The notes beneath the pieces are model-generated. The model made no database searches, was not told the DNA's origin, and saw nothing but the letters and a program-made list of their open reading frames with translations. Positions 25,601 through 39,400 of a DNA stretch of 64,000 bases are shown in pieces (within the stretch, counting starts at the first letter, position 1; every line of letters begins with the position of its first letter). The position numbers and the translations under genes are program-made. Source of the stretch: Caprimulgus europaeus (lineage: Eukaryota > Chordata > Aves > Caprimulgiformes > Caprimulgidae); assembly GCA_907165065.1 (NCBI GenBank), contig OU015523.1, forward strand, positions 25,757,834-25,821,833, read 5' to 3'.

Positions 25601-26856
25601 AAAAACTGTTTAATGTAAGTATTTCTTCAGAAAATTATCTTTTTCCAAAAATGAAATATTACCACTATCTTAGTAATGCCACTCAGACATGCTGAGTTTT
25701 GCCATTGTCAATATTTCCATTGTCTTCAATACTATTACTTTCAGCCTTATCCAGCACTATGCTACAGGGAATTTTCCTTTTATTTTGTAGAAATAGGAAA
25801 ACACTTTGGGAACTTTTAGGATAAGAAGAACACACTATCTCTAGAATTTGGATTTGAATCACCCAGAGAGAAGGCTGAGAATTTCCCTATGAGCTAGGAA
25901 GATTCAGGCATTTAGACTTTCTTCCTTGGAGACCAGCACTCGAGAATCTACTTAGAGTTGATATTCTGCGTTTAAGTCTGGATTTAAAGTGATAGGACTA
26001 CCAACCTGAAGCTCCAAAGCTCCTAGCTCAGCTTGGATTTTGGGACTTCTAGGCTCTGGTACCTCTGCTGCACAGACTGATGAAGAGTTGGAATCCATCA
26101 AGCTCAAACTTCTAGGTTTGTCTTATACCAAACAAAATGTTTTCATTTTCAAAAATTGAAATTTCTCTGGATTTGCCTGTTGGACAGATTGTGCCCATTG
26201 TTCTGAGACAGAGCAAATACCTTTTTTTTCAGCATGTCAGATTTCCCAAAGAGTGGAAATTCTTCTATGTCCAACAAGGAAAGTTCTGTATCTGCTAATA
26301 TCTTTACTGTCAGTTGTAAAGCTGATCAAGGAAAAAACTCTCAAAATCTTCCTCAGAAACTGAGTTCCAGGGAAAGGAGAGGATCCACAACTCAATCCAT
26401 ATAATACACCTACACTTTGAAAAGCTCATGAATGCAATTTTTCAGTCCTGTATATGTTTAGGTCTGGACTAACAGATTTCAGAGATGAAATTTGTATTAA
26501 GAAAATATCAAGAAACTTTTGATTTGCAAATTCACAGAACAGATCTCCCTTGGGATTCATTTTAAACATGAAGCTATACATAGGGCATGATGCCTTAAAG
26601 CCTCCAAAACCAAAGAAAATTCCATTTCATTACAATCATGTGATAAAGAGCCTAAACTCAGTTTGTGAGTCTTTATATGTGACCTATAAAACTTAGAAAT
26701 TCAACATTTATAATAGAAATGCTATCATAATAGTATTTTAACATAACTACTGATTTTTTGGACAATTTGGCATCTTTATAAATATCAGCTTTGTTATGTT
26801 TTTCTGAATTCACACAAACTCTTGAAATATCATCCTGTAATTTTCTGCTTAACAGG

Positions 26857-26904
26857 TATTTTTCTGGTGTGAAATACAGTTATTTTTCTGGTGTGAAATA
26901 CAAT
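26857..26904. repeat. 24-bp tandem duplication
   Basis: Two adjacent 24-bp units starting TATTTTTCTGGTGTG differ at a single base (23 of 24 match). It is a recent or well-preserved local duplication. Confidence 0.9.
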
Positions 26905-29480
26905 TTGTGTTAAGTTTTTCCCGAAATTATTTATTTTTTACTGAATAAAATAGCATGACTTTAATGATAACGTTATTTCTGTGTATACTCACAGACTTGT
27001 ATTTGAAGTTGAGATAGCCTGGACACAAAATGGTGTAAGCATATTTACTGACACGAGCAATTTTCTGCAAATAGGTCACTATCCATTTATATCTATGAAA
27101 TATGAATGAATACATTAAGAAGCATATTAATTATGGTATGTTAAGAATTGAAGAAATGAGAGTTTGCCCTTGCCCTCCAGCACCCCTTCCTTGGTCTCCT
27201 AAGCATAATGGCACAGTTCCCATTTCAGCTGCACATGTCATGTAGAAAGATTGTGCTTCAGGCATTGGGGAGAGCTTACAGTATGTAGCAACAACTTTTC
27301 AGTCTCTTCTAGTGCATAGTAAGTGACTGGGGTTCATTTCTGAACCCTGTGAATCACAGGGACTGTTTCATAGCCCGAAACACATATGAAAGCTAAAGCT
27401 AAACATCTACACATTCAGAAAATCCATGCATTTATGTTCAGTACTGAAATGAGGATCCTAGGAAGGGAGGTACTGTTAGCGCTGTGACTGCCAATGCATG
27501 AAACTGCTGAAGGCGAAGCTATCATTTCAAAATAAACTATAAAGGAAGTTGAAAAAGATGTTTTCTGTTACAAAACTTCTAGTGGTTTGTTTGCTTTTTT
27601 TTTTTTTTTGCTTTAAAAATATAAAGTATTTTTGGTATGTTTTGATCCCTATTTAGCATGTATTTTATTCAATCCTATCAAGCAACTTGATTATTAAAAC
27701 AATCTTGTGCTTTGACCTCATTCTACTGGATCATGCATTGCCTATGTGGGAGATTTTCATCCATAATGTAACCCCTAGCTTAAGAGCCAGAGAATACTAG
27801 CTGTGTCATCTCTTTTTCCAAATAACTGATGTTCTTAGCAAGAAGTTGGTCCAGAGTTTTTATCTTTCAACTGTTGCTGATTTGAAAAATCAGTGCAAAA
27901 TCTTCCTCAAAACCACTAGAAATAAATGATCAAGGAGAAGCAAGTTAACTGAGCTTACTAGACTGCAAGAAGCCTTGTTATGGGGCTTCTTTATATTCTG
28001 TAAAAGGCACCTTGTTTTTCAATGAAAAAGTTGGCTGGACATATTCAGAAGCAAGCAAAAGTCTAGTTAAACAAAAACACAGTTTCTCTCTTCTTTGACC
28101 GGCTGGATAACGACACAAGCTTTTTGTCAAGCTATTTATTTTGAAAGGGTGAACTGACAAAGAAGATCAGCCAGTGTAGTACCTGAGCATGTAGGCTTTC
28201 CAGGCTGTGAAAAGGGAGATACCTGGACACTGGGATATAGTATTCTGTAATACCTAATGATTAAATTAACTTAATGACAACCAAACAGATCCACTCAGGG
28301 TTTGAATAAATCCTTCACATGCCAAAAATTTTGGTTAGGACAGACAGCATCATCACAGACATAAAAAAGTAAGTAAAAAGAAATCTTGTAAAGTTTGCTT
28401 TTGCAAAATAAAATGTGTTTGTCTTTCATTTTGACATCAAAGGCATAAATCATAATTTAAAATAATCACATTCCCTTTTGAAGTCCTTATTAAAATCAGG
28501 CATTGTCCCAATGTGCATACCCTACATCCTTAAGGAAATTTTTTTCACTTGTAGCTATAAAAAGAATTCTTTCTACTTTTTAGATAAAATTCCTGTTCTC
28601 AAAGTTGACAGGTTAAAGGAGTTGAACATCAAAAGAAAATAAAGATGTTTTCTTTCTGACTTATTCCAGTCAGTTTCCTTATTTGAAGACTGAAGCTTTC
28701 CTGAGCTTTCAGTATGACTGTCACTGGCCTGATAGAGGTCAACCATAAACCAAAAAAAAAAGTCAGAAAAAGAAACAAATCTATTAAAAGGATAAAGGTA
28801 AATGCAAAAGCATACAATGAGTAGTAAGAAAAATGAAGCTAGGAAAAGAAGATCTATAAATGCAAAGTCAAATCTGTGAATCAAAAAGGAAAAAGGAGGA
28901 GACTCATTAGAGGGAGTATGCAAAAAATCTTCCCAGAACCCTTTACATAAGCTTTCTTGGCATCTCCTTTCAACAACTGCTTTCCTTATGGAAAGGTGTC
29001 AGGGTGTTTTTGTGGTTGGCAGCTGCCTTCTTTGCCTGGCTTTTTGTGCTTTTGGAAATCTTGCAAGAAACAGGGTATTGTGTTCAGGAGACAATGTTTG
29101 CCTGAGTCTAACAAAGTGATTGAGAGATTTGATTGTGAGGCAGCAGCCCTAAAATTCCTTAGGATTTCTGCTTCCACAAATTCCAAATAAGTTGGGTAAA
29201 AGAACTGAAAATGTGAATGAAATAATTTGGAGACAGGAATTTCTTTGAGTAAATGTGAAGCATTTCAGTACTCCCCATGAAAGAAGTCTCTCACCGAAGG
29301 GAAACCTGTACTGGATGAAAGGAGACCTCTGAGTACTTCACGTCAGTTCTTGCTTGAAATGAGTCACACAGAAAACAGCACTTGCTACAGAAGTTTTAAA
29401 TGACATCTGATATGACAACTGAAAGTTGCATCTGGTGATGCTCCTCCCATCAGGCAGGCCAAATAGCAGAGGCAAAATCA

Positions 29481-29545
29481 TTCTCCACTGACGTCAATGG
29501 GAGTCCTGCCACTGTCTGAGACCAGGGCCAGGAGTTCACTCCAGG
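29481..29545 (+). repeat. Ancient amniote repeat remnant (GACTTCAATGGGA type)
   Basis: The text ACTGACGTCAATGGGAG, then TCCTGCCACTGT and CCAGGGCCAGGAGTTCAC, resembles the widespread old amniote repeat with the core TTGACTTCAATGGGAGC. I cannot name the family. Similar cores are seen at 56659-56692 and, more weakly, at 25690-25730. Confidence 0.35.
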
Positions 29546-31110
29546 ATTTTTTGCAGGTGATTTATTATAATTGTTTTTATTTAACAGTTTCACAGTTGAG
29601 AACATGCTTTGCTTTTTTATATATTGCATTTGAATGTATTTCTGTTGTTTATAAATTATTTTCTACTAGGTGAAACATATCACAGAAAGACATAAAACAT
29701 AACAGCAGGTGCTGAAATCATGCTACTGTGTGCTCTCTAATATTTACCCTACTAATTGTGGTTACTTCTGTTTGTATCAGAGGGTGCCCTGTGGATTTGC
29801 TGGAGATTTGGCTCTTCATTTTGTGGTTCCTGGTCATCACCAATATTTGAGTAAGAAATAATCCCATTCAGAGAGAGGTATTTTTTGGAGTCAAGGGTAA
29901 CGCTATTTCTCTTTGTTAAGTCCTAATGATATAGTTCAATTTCTATTTCTGAGAGCATGGACTCTGCTAGCCATAGTAAGGTACAAACAGTAGCAAGTTT
30001 AGCATCAACTTCTAGATGTCCTACCTAAATGCCATGAAAGAAAAATACTCTCTTTACTTAGTATGAAGTCAAATAACTCATTTATGAATTCTCTGCAGAA
30101 AGAATTACAGATAAAATATTTAGAGACCTTTCATAAGAAAACATATGATAAAGTTACATCACATTAATGCTTATTAATCTGTAGATAGTTAATTGAAATA
30201 TGATAATGCATAAATATTTGCAAGTGCTTCCATGGGTGTTCTGGTACAGTCTTCACCTTATGGGCTATCAAGTTAAGTTGTTCTCATATTCATGATAAAA
30301 TGCAATATAAGAATACCTTTGTTTCAGTGATGTGCCATAGTTCTCGGATTTCAAAGTTTCTGGTTTTGTTTAAATTTTACCTTCAACTGAAATCAGAAGA
30401 GTTGTGCAAATCAATTTAAGACAAAGGGAGCTGAATTGAAAATCCTCTTAGAATATCTATACTTTTTCCTCTGTAATATGAGAGTAAAAATGCCCCACTT
30501 GTGAAGTTTCCATTACCTCCCATGTACATAATAGGAATAATCGAATAGCAAATAGGTTATTTTTAGAAAATATTTATATGGATTTTTAAAAAATAGTTTT
30601 CCAATCTAATTGCTGAAAAAGGAAATCAAGCAGACTGAGTATGACTCTACTGTATAAACTTTCTTTCCAACCAGAAAGTGAAGGGTTAGGAAATGCTAAC
30701 AGAATATGAAAACCATGACTTGTTCTATTGAGTTAACATCAGCTTCACACCAGTGGTTTGCATAAACCAGACAGTTGTCATTACTTTTAACTTCAGGTAA
30801 TTTTGCTCAGTTCAACTGGGTTGAAGGTCAAAATATTAATATTAATATCTTTATCTCTGTGTATAAAAGAACTGACAACTATATTTTATATTAAGTTCAA
30901 TATCCAAGAGTAGGTCACTGAAGGTTTATATATGAAAGGCAAATACAGCACAAAGAGAGTCTTTGTACTTCTAGCAAAGGTCAATTGACCAATCTCCTGA
31001 AAGAAGTTTCAAGTGATTCTACACTGAGCTAAATATTAACTTCTCATGATCTTAAATTATTTTCCAATGGTTAGGACAGACCCTGGTAAAGAAACTATAT
31101 ATATCATATA

Positions 31111-31112
31111 TA

Positions 31113-31160
<48 letters not shown>

Positions 31161-31162
31161 TA
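31111..31162. repeat. 52-bp perfect AT palindrome with (TA)n core
   Basis: The (TA)14 core at 31123-31150 is flanked by exact inverted arms, TATATAATTTTA on the left and TAAAATTATATA on the right. The whole 52 bp is self-complementary and could extrude as a cruciform. A shorter impure TA run precedes it at 31094-31110. Confidence 0.9.
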
Positions 31163-31965
31163 ACAAAGTAATTATTTTGTAATGTTAATGAGTTAAAAAC
31201 TTTCCAGAAGTCTAGAAAGAACTTAACTAAGAACTTTAGATACAACTAGATGACTTTCAAAATATTATGTTGCTATGTTCATTCATTTCTGCATACAAAT
31301 GGAAACAGATACCAACAATACTCTAAAAGATATTACTCTCATGATTTTTAAAGTCCTAAAGGAAGAATAATTAACTTAAAAGGAAAAGCATTTAAAAAGA
31401 TACTAATCAGTTGCCAGTGCTTACATGCTTAAGTGCAGCTAGCACATGATAGCACTTCATTAACTATAATTCAACAATTTGATACAAAAAAAAAATGGTT
31501 AATGAAACAAATACTGGGGTCATTTTATTGGATAAATCATGTAGAATGTTATAATATATTTGGTTATTTCATATCAAACACAATCTTAGAAGCAGGATTT
31601 CTACCTGCATCTAGATTCCAAGAGATATTTTAAAACTGGAATAAGTTCAGATACATTTGGAAAATGAGAGATGGGTTGTGCAAATCAGAATTATAATACA
31701 AATGGCACAAGCTGATAACTGGCATCACAAATACTTTTTCAGGAACAGAATTTAAGATCAGTTGCAATGTTTCTGATTCTTTCTTCTCTCCCTCTTCTAT
31801 TGGGGTTCTTTTACAATGAAAATGAATCCTAATTCATTGACAAGTTATATGTAATATGTATGCTAAATAATTATAAAATGAATTCAACTCTTAAGTTTCC
31901 ATCTTTGACAAAATATTATACACTGCCATCTCCATACTGACTTGGATCTAGTCCTCAAAATGTCC

Positions 31966-32003
31966 TTGGCTCAAGAATGGCTTACAATAAATTCTTGAGC
32001 CAA
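31966..32003. other. Perfect 13-bp inverted repeat (hairpin)
   Basis: TTGGCTCAAGAAT at 31966-31978 is followed, after a 12-base spacer, by its exact reverse complement ATTCTTGAGCCAA at 31991-32003. It is too short for a typical microRNA precursor. Confidence 0.8.
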
Positions 32004-32560
32004 AACAGGCATTTTCTTGGCATTCGGTATGACTGTCTCCTCCCATCCCAGAGAAAGTGTTGTAATAAACATGGCTCAGTTCTACATTTACTTATAATTT
32101 TACACAATAAATGGATTAACTATTTACTCAATTCTTTGGAAAAAAAAAGTAAAAAAAAGAAAAAATTAGTTCCTTATAGAAGGGGTATACAGGCCAGGTG
32201 CAATGTGAGGAGGAGGTTTAGAGGACAGGTTGTGGCTGAAAAGATGCAGTGAATGTGACTTCCTAAAATGCTGAGATAATTCTGTTGTATTGATATATAA
32301 GTGCTGATAACTGATGTACTTTAATCAGAGTTAACAGAAAGTGAAATAGAATTCTGTCAAAATAAAGGTGTGTTATTCCTCTAGCTTAATTTATCCACAC
32401 AGTGCTGCACTGATACAAGTGTTTTCTGCAAGTTTCCAAGCAGACCCAAAGGCTTGAGCTTCCTTGGTGTATTCATTACTTGTTGAGAAAAACATCAGTG
32501 TGCTGTTGCCTTTTGTCTTATCAGGGAGTTTCAGGCTCTTCATTTAAAATGAAGACCAGA

Positions 32561-32625
32561 AAACAAACAAACAAACAAACAAACAAACAAACAAACAAAC
32601 AAAAAACCCCAAACAAACAAAAAAC
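32561..32625. repeat. (CAAA)n microsatellite
   Basis: About ten CAAA units are followed by AAAAAACCCC and then a second short CAAA series. A very similar arrangement occurs at 47861-47895. Confidence 0.9.
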
Positions 32626-35600
32626 ATTTTAGTCAAAAATCCTGATTGTATTAAAAATCTTCAGGAATACTGATGGTTCTACACTCACACCAAATGAGTA
32701 AGGCATTGGATGAGTTGCACAGCTACTGCTGTTTATAAACAGCAATATTCTGTATACATTTCCTATTATAAAATCTTTAAACAGCCAGGAAGCCTTTTCT
32801 GCAGGAAAAAATAACTGAAAGGCAAGAAACAAAGACAAAAATGTAACACTTTGAAGTGAATTCAGCTTGTACTATTTCTGTAGTATTACATCACTGCTGG
32901 GAAACTACTGTACTGTGGTCATTTACTGGAAAATGAAATGCATAGAATAAGGAAGACATACAAATTTAATAAACTGAAGGTAAAAGCAGTGAACGCTGCT
33001 AAAATCAAGTTCTGAAGGATTTCAGTTAAACACAACTAACTTTTATACAGAAACCAAAAATGGTCTAGAGAATTTTCACTTTCTTGTCATGGTTACAGGC
33101 AGGTTAAATGCTTCCAAGAACTATCATTTACATTTATTTGACTTATTCAGTCTTTCATTTAATGTCATTAACATATGGCTAACCTCAAATATATTTATAA
33201 CCAATTTTACAGTTGAAAATAAATTTGGTATCCCAAATTCATTTATTTGTTTCAAAGCCCAAACTATGGGCCAAAGAACAGTTCCAGCGCACTATTGCAC
33301 TGGAGAATCAAAGAGATTCTTCTGTTGACTGCAGACAATATTGAGTTAAGCCACTCATCCAGAGCCCAGGTGATGCAACTTAACTCACGTGTATCAGAGA
33401 ACCACAAATCTCATCTAATCTTGTTTGTTCCAGAGATACAGAAATTGAGGATAGGGAGGTCTTCAATATTACATATATAAAATAATATCTTCATAGAAAT
33501 GTATGTTCTTTAGGAGTAGAGTTTAAAAATTGTCTTTGATATCTAATATCTCCCATATAAATTCAGGCCGATCATTCTTCTGATCAGGAGTCGGCAGAGT
33601 GCTTAATGATGTCTTCTGTTAGTTTATTGCTGCAATGGGTGGTTTCATTTAATGTTTAGTTAACAAGTGCACTCAAATAAGAAGTGTCGGGACCTGCTTA
33701 AACCTCCATTAGCTGCATCAGCTTCCTGGGCAATCATTTCAGCCTGCTAAAGGCTGACATGAAACCAGCAGTACCATTTCAGTGATGTGAGTAGAGGATG
33801 GTGACCACCGCTCTTGGCATCATGACAGAGCACTCCTAACAAGCCCTAAATGAGACTGCTGCTGGGAGGCACTCTGGGGACACAAATGACAGGAAAACTG
33901 GTTGGTCATTCAGAGTATCCTTGTTCTCATCTGATCTTACTGTGTTGTATAAATTTAGGTTTAGTCATTCAAACAAAGGTTACCACACTGTTGAGTCTTA
34001 ACTGAAAAACTTCTAATTTCAAAGCAATGTTGAATGAAGTGGATTTTTTCCTTCATATGAGAAGTATCACAACAGGCCCTGTAGTCATATTCAGCATAAA
34101 TATAATTAAACAATGGTATATCTTCTTGTTTGTATTTGCTTGTTTCATGTACACGTAAAGCTAAAGTACCTGTAGTGTAGAATGCTTTCTTCTGAAAAAA
34201 TATATAAAATTCCCATGTATTAATTTGCAGCAGAAAGTTCAATACCTTGTTGCAGCCAGTGGCCTTTCTCACTAATGCATGTTTTCAGCAGTTTGGTGTA
34301 TATAGTGGCTGCAGAGAAAAAGTATTTATTTTCTAAAGCAAATCATGCCTGCCTAGTTTTAGCAAGTCATAGATCTACTGCAGCTAACTTCTCATTTGCT
34401 ACATAGGCATCTCCTCCACAAACTGTTTTTGGTATGAACCATTCTTTCAATTATTACCATGAAAAAAAAAATCTATAAAAAATATTTTATAAAAGGGTGG
34501 GTTTTTTTAATACAAAAAAATAATGAATACTCATTCCTGATCCACCCTCTCAATGTATTTGGTTTCTTATACCTTTACATATATATGACTTATCAGTCAT
34601 GTTTTCAATGGGTAGGAGAGCTTTAGTCACCTTTCTTCAACAGAAACCATTGCACATATTTTTCATTTTTGTTGACACCTCTTTTGCATTTCCTAGTTTT
34701 ACTATCCTTTGCAAAAGGACCTGCCTGAATTTAATAGGATGCAGGCATGATCTGTGTTTCATAGGGTGGAACAATTTTATTTCATAACAAAGGAAAGCAA
34801 AGGAAATTTGATAAAGAAATTGCTAAGTACCAGAGAAAGGTACTTCTTGTCTGTAAGAACTGAAATAGTAAATAATTGTTTTTCAGTGCTATTGCTGTGG
34901 ATTAAATCTTCTATTTTAATCCATAATCTGTATGCATAACTATTATCTGCTTTTACACACAAAGGGGCTGGATTCTTATTTTGACTACAGTACTGTTTGC
35001 TCACTTTAACTCCTGTTTGCAGTGAGTAGAAATCAAATCACTTTGGCCACCAGTTCCTAAACTATTACAACAAATCTTTGCTTGGGCTCTTTCCATGGAA
35101 GATATTAGTAGGATAAGATTCATTATAACATCAGACTGTAATTTGACTCTGAATCAAGGTGAATCACCAAACCATGTGTTAAATTCCTTTAATTTGGTAA
35201 TTGCAAAGTAAATTCATATAAATTCATAATTTCTCCTAGTAGTCTCAGTGAGTCTGTTACTTTTTGTTTTTCTTAAAATGATTTGTATCTAAGTATTTGT
35301 AGAAAGACACATTTTTTAAAAGGCTTTCTGCTTGAACACATTTCTTTTCTATGATTTAAATCTGGATTATATTTCTAGTATCTCTCATTTTGACATTATC
35401 CATAGAGGTGTATATCCTGTAAAATACAGTTAGAAACATTATAGCACAGTAAGTTTAGATTGTCATTGAAAAGTTCAGACTACTTGCATGTCTGTATCTT
35501 GACAGAAATCAACAAGGAAGCACATGATAATATTATCGTTATGTTCTCTATTTAAACAAACAAAGAGAAAAAACCTAGTCATCTGCCCTTGTTATTCTGC

Positions 35601-36293
35601 TTCTTTTCTCTGTTGTGTACCAGCCAATAGGAAGAATATCCATGAAGATCTGTAAACTAAATAACTGTTACTTGCAAGCACTTCCAACAGTTAATATCCT
35701 TATTTTGCAAATTCATTTGCCTAAAGATTGTCAATGTAGGACAATGCATATGACCTGCTTAACAATATCTTTATCAAGATTTCTTTGCTTTTCCTTAAAT
35801 CGTTTTACTTTTTTTTTTTTTTTGGCTCTGTGAAAAAACCTAACTAAGTAGGCCATTTCATTTTGTTTACCACACTGATCATGCTGGGTGTTATGGAGAA
35901 ATTCTTTTACCAGAATGAGTTGGAGTCTGACTCCTGACTCGTTCTGTGTAAAACAGATACCAAGCCAGCAAAACAGCTTATGTGAGACTGAACCCTTATC
36001 AACTTACAGTAGCTGAAATCCAATTCCATTCAGACCTCTTTTCTTTTTTAAAGAAAAACTAAATATCAAAGAAAAAAAAAAGTGCACTGTACTATCAGCC
36101 AGTGTTTATTACCAAATTGTATTAAATATAAAGGTAATGGTTATTTATATTAATATTAGACGATGATACTAGTGAAAATCATGACTGGGTTGTTCTGAGC
36201 CCAAATATGTACTGCAAATCAGTACATGCTGTGAAGAAGTTTAAATGATCCCACGCAGCAAGTTTTACTACCTTTTGTCTGCCTTCAGTTCAA

Positions 36294-36428
36294 ACTGCAA
36301 TCCTACAAAAGCATATGCATGTACTTAATCCCCAGCACTGTGATTACTTCTGCTCAAAATCAATAAGACTGGGAGGAGAATCAAGGGAAATTACTTCTCC
36401 TGTGCCTTAAAGTTGATTAATGTTGATG
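36294..36428. repeat. Ancient amniote repeat remnant, palindromic type
   Basis: In reverse complement the region reads TTACTT/CACAGTGCT...ATTAAGTACATGCATATGC...TTTGTAGGATTGCAG. I associate this with an old amniote repeat of the form GTGCTTAAGCACATGC-AAGTCTTTGCAGGAT. The right half (ATTACTTCTCCTGTGCCTTA, then AAGTTGATTAATG) looks like a decayed mirror arm. The family name is not assigned. Confidence 0.35.
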
Positions 36429-39400
36429 TAGAAATACGTTCAAGCATTTCTAAGTTCTGTTCCACATGAATGTTCTGGCCGCTAAAGGATGCTGCCTTCA
36501 TAAGTGCCTTTGATTAATGGCTGTTGTACAATCCTTCTTTTAGTCCAACAGCTTTCTAAATATTTTATACATGCTTTTTGATTTTGTTTTACTCAGTCTT
36601 ATTCTGAAATGCTGGGCAAGTATTTTTATTTTGAGCCTAATCCTTCAAGATGCTGATATGTCTCCTCCAAACTCAGCAAGGTCTTTGATTCCTTTCACTG
36701 GTCCTCTTCATTTTTATAATTTTCCCTGAACTTATCTACAATCATTTCTGTCAGGTATTCATAGATATGTTTGGAAAATGTTTTATAGTTAAAAAAAAAA
36801 ACCCCTCTAAGAATTCACAGTTGAGATTTTGTATGAACTAAGACTTCTTAATTGTTTGATTTTTAAGAAGCTCTGTGCACTCTTAAGAAAATAATTCAGC
36901 TTTCTCTATGGGAACAATTCACTAGCAACCTTCCTCGAGATTATAATACTCCAAATAACTCTCACTATCCCGCACTGAACTATAGTTCTTGAGTGTAAGC
37001 AATCACCACAACCAGCTGATGACAGTAACAAAATGATGGTTTGGTTACTAAGCTTAAAACTCAAGGTTCACCACAGTCTTCCCATTTTATAGGAACATTC
37101 AAATTCTATAGGCTTTGCTATGAAAGGACCTTTATACTACCAGCAGTACTTTTAAATACTTTTAAATAAAAGTAGCCACTTCCTAAGGTGTTATTCAAAT
37201 ACTCTTAAATAAAAAAGCTTCCAGCTATTGAACAAAATTATACCATTTAGAATGTATCAAGCAATATATTACACAGAGCCTCCCTAAAGAAATGTGATAA
37301 ACTGAAATACTCTTTTTTCTAAAAAGCAAACAGCAAAGCAACCAAACAACAAATAAACCCAGAGTGCCTTCTGCAACATGGGAAAGACTTCCATGCTTCC
37401 AGATTTCTCCAGGCTCCTCAAAACCTAAAAGGGAGTTGTCTATCAAGTACTCTACTCTGAATAAATAGAGGTGCAAAGAATCTAGGAGAACACTACTGTG
37501 AAGAAACAGAAAGAGCTGAAAAAACCCACTACTCAGCAATTTAACCAATGCAGGTGAATGGAAACAATTTTCACATGGTCTTAACCCAAAAGGGGAAAAT
37601 TGAACAGGTATATTAGCTGGTACTTTATAACTTGTACCTTCACAAGTGCTGCCATACTCCTTTCATTTTTGTTTTCTTTCATGCAAGTTTTGGGGTTTTT
37701 TTTATCCTTTCCCAGATGAAGGGTACATAAATATGTGAATAAAATCACTGTTTGTATATTCAGCATTTTCTTGTCTTTGTGCTTAATATCTTACCACTCA
37801 GGAATTAGATGATGAAGATCATGAACAGAAAGAATGATGAGTTGTTATTGCATCATAACTTGTAGCAGTTAGAGGAAATAAGTGTCCTTCTCACATGTCT
37901 ATAATAAGACTGGATTTAGATTTATGTATTCAGACTTGGAAGACTTGAACACCAGATAGATTCACCAGCTGTGAAGGAGGAGGCATAAAGAAATGTTGAC
38001 AGAGACCTACCTGTACTAAGACTCACAGCAAAGTATTTATTTAACCTTGCTTTAATTTATGGGGGAGGGTGGGAGAGCAGGAAAAGGAAGAAGGCAGACC
38101 TGACACACTGGGTCAATTTTTGTTTCTTCAGAGGTGGCCCAACAAAACAATAAATGTTGATGTTTTCAGTGGAAAAAAAGTAGTCTTCTGTGTAAGTAGA
38201 AGACAAGTGGGAGGAAATGAAAGCTAAAAAAAAAGAAAAGTACTTGGAACATTCTCATGAGACCAAACAAATTGAAAGAAGCCGTTCAGATGGTTAGGGA
38301 TGTGATTTTAGATGAGATCTCTTCTATTTGTGAACTCTAACATGGCTACAAACATGCTAAAGAGAACAAAATAGAAATGAATATTAAACATTAATTTAGG
38401 TTGCTACATAATAGGTACACCCACAATCAATGTCAGCTTTTAAAAGTCACAAAGGATCATGCAGTACAAACAGCTTGCATATCTGATAGCTACTAGAAAG
38501 CTATGGGTTCTTAACATTGATTTTCTGAGAGGGATGAGCCTATTCGGCCTTCAAATGGAAAAATACCTATTTAATTATTAGAAAGATTTTGGTAAAAATG
38601 CACTCATCACTTGTTTATCCCTAGATTTCCAGTTTCATCATTTATAGCAAATGCTCATTTTTAAAACACAATGGTAGTAAATAAGACCATATAGGTTTAA
38701 ATAAGAAAGAAAAACAAACAAAATACATAAAGCCTACTATTTTACTTTATTGATTGATATAGGCTGAAGTACTTTTGTCAGGTATATTATGGATGACAAC
38801 AAATTCATCAAGATGTCATGCCAGTATTTCCTACATTCTGTCCTTTTACATGTGTAGTTGCAACTTTTTAAGCTCTGGTCACCAGTGAAGTTAAAGCAAA
38901 GCTGCATGCTACTCAAAGACTTCAAGGTCTAACTGTGGACAGAGGTGTAGTTCGCATTTTACTGTGTGAAGGATAAATTCACCTCCATGTCAGTAAATTA
39001 TTTCCCAATATTAAGCAAATATGTGCATTTTTTTCTGTTTAGACTTTTTATCACCTTCTCTATTGTAATATGAAGAACACTACAGAGACTTTTGTTATAG
39101 TTACTCTGTAACTACACTAATACTTTTGTCATACCTATGAGAAATTTAATCAGTGAAAGTTAAGTTGTAAGACTGTAGGAAAGTAGTATTTTAAATCTTA
39201 ATCAGTACAGTTATTGTTCCTCTCACTGTATTTTCCTTGTCTTCAAAAGGCCACAATTTGTTACAGGCATGGCAAAATGAGAGTGTTGTGTTTAAATTTG
39301 TGGTTACTAATCTCTTCCTAATGGTATTACATATTCAAAAAATACATCAAGGATTTTAGCTTCCCAGGGGAAAGCTGAGAGAATATAATTTACTTAAAGT

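Larger units (their letters stand above)
20544..31080. other. AT-rich non-coding stretch
   Basis: No gene recognised. It contains an AATA microsatellite (21602-21629), a GC-rich block (22236-22640), a 24-bp tandem duplication (26857-26904) and one faint ancient repeat (29481-29545). The sequence TGTCAATCA at about 22623 resembles a PBX/MEIS-type site, but one 9-mer is expected by chance. Confidence 0.5.
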
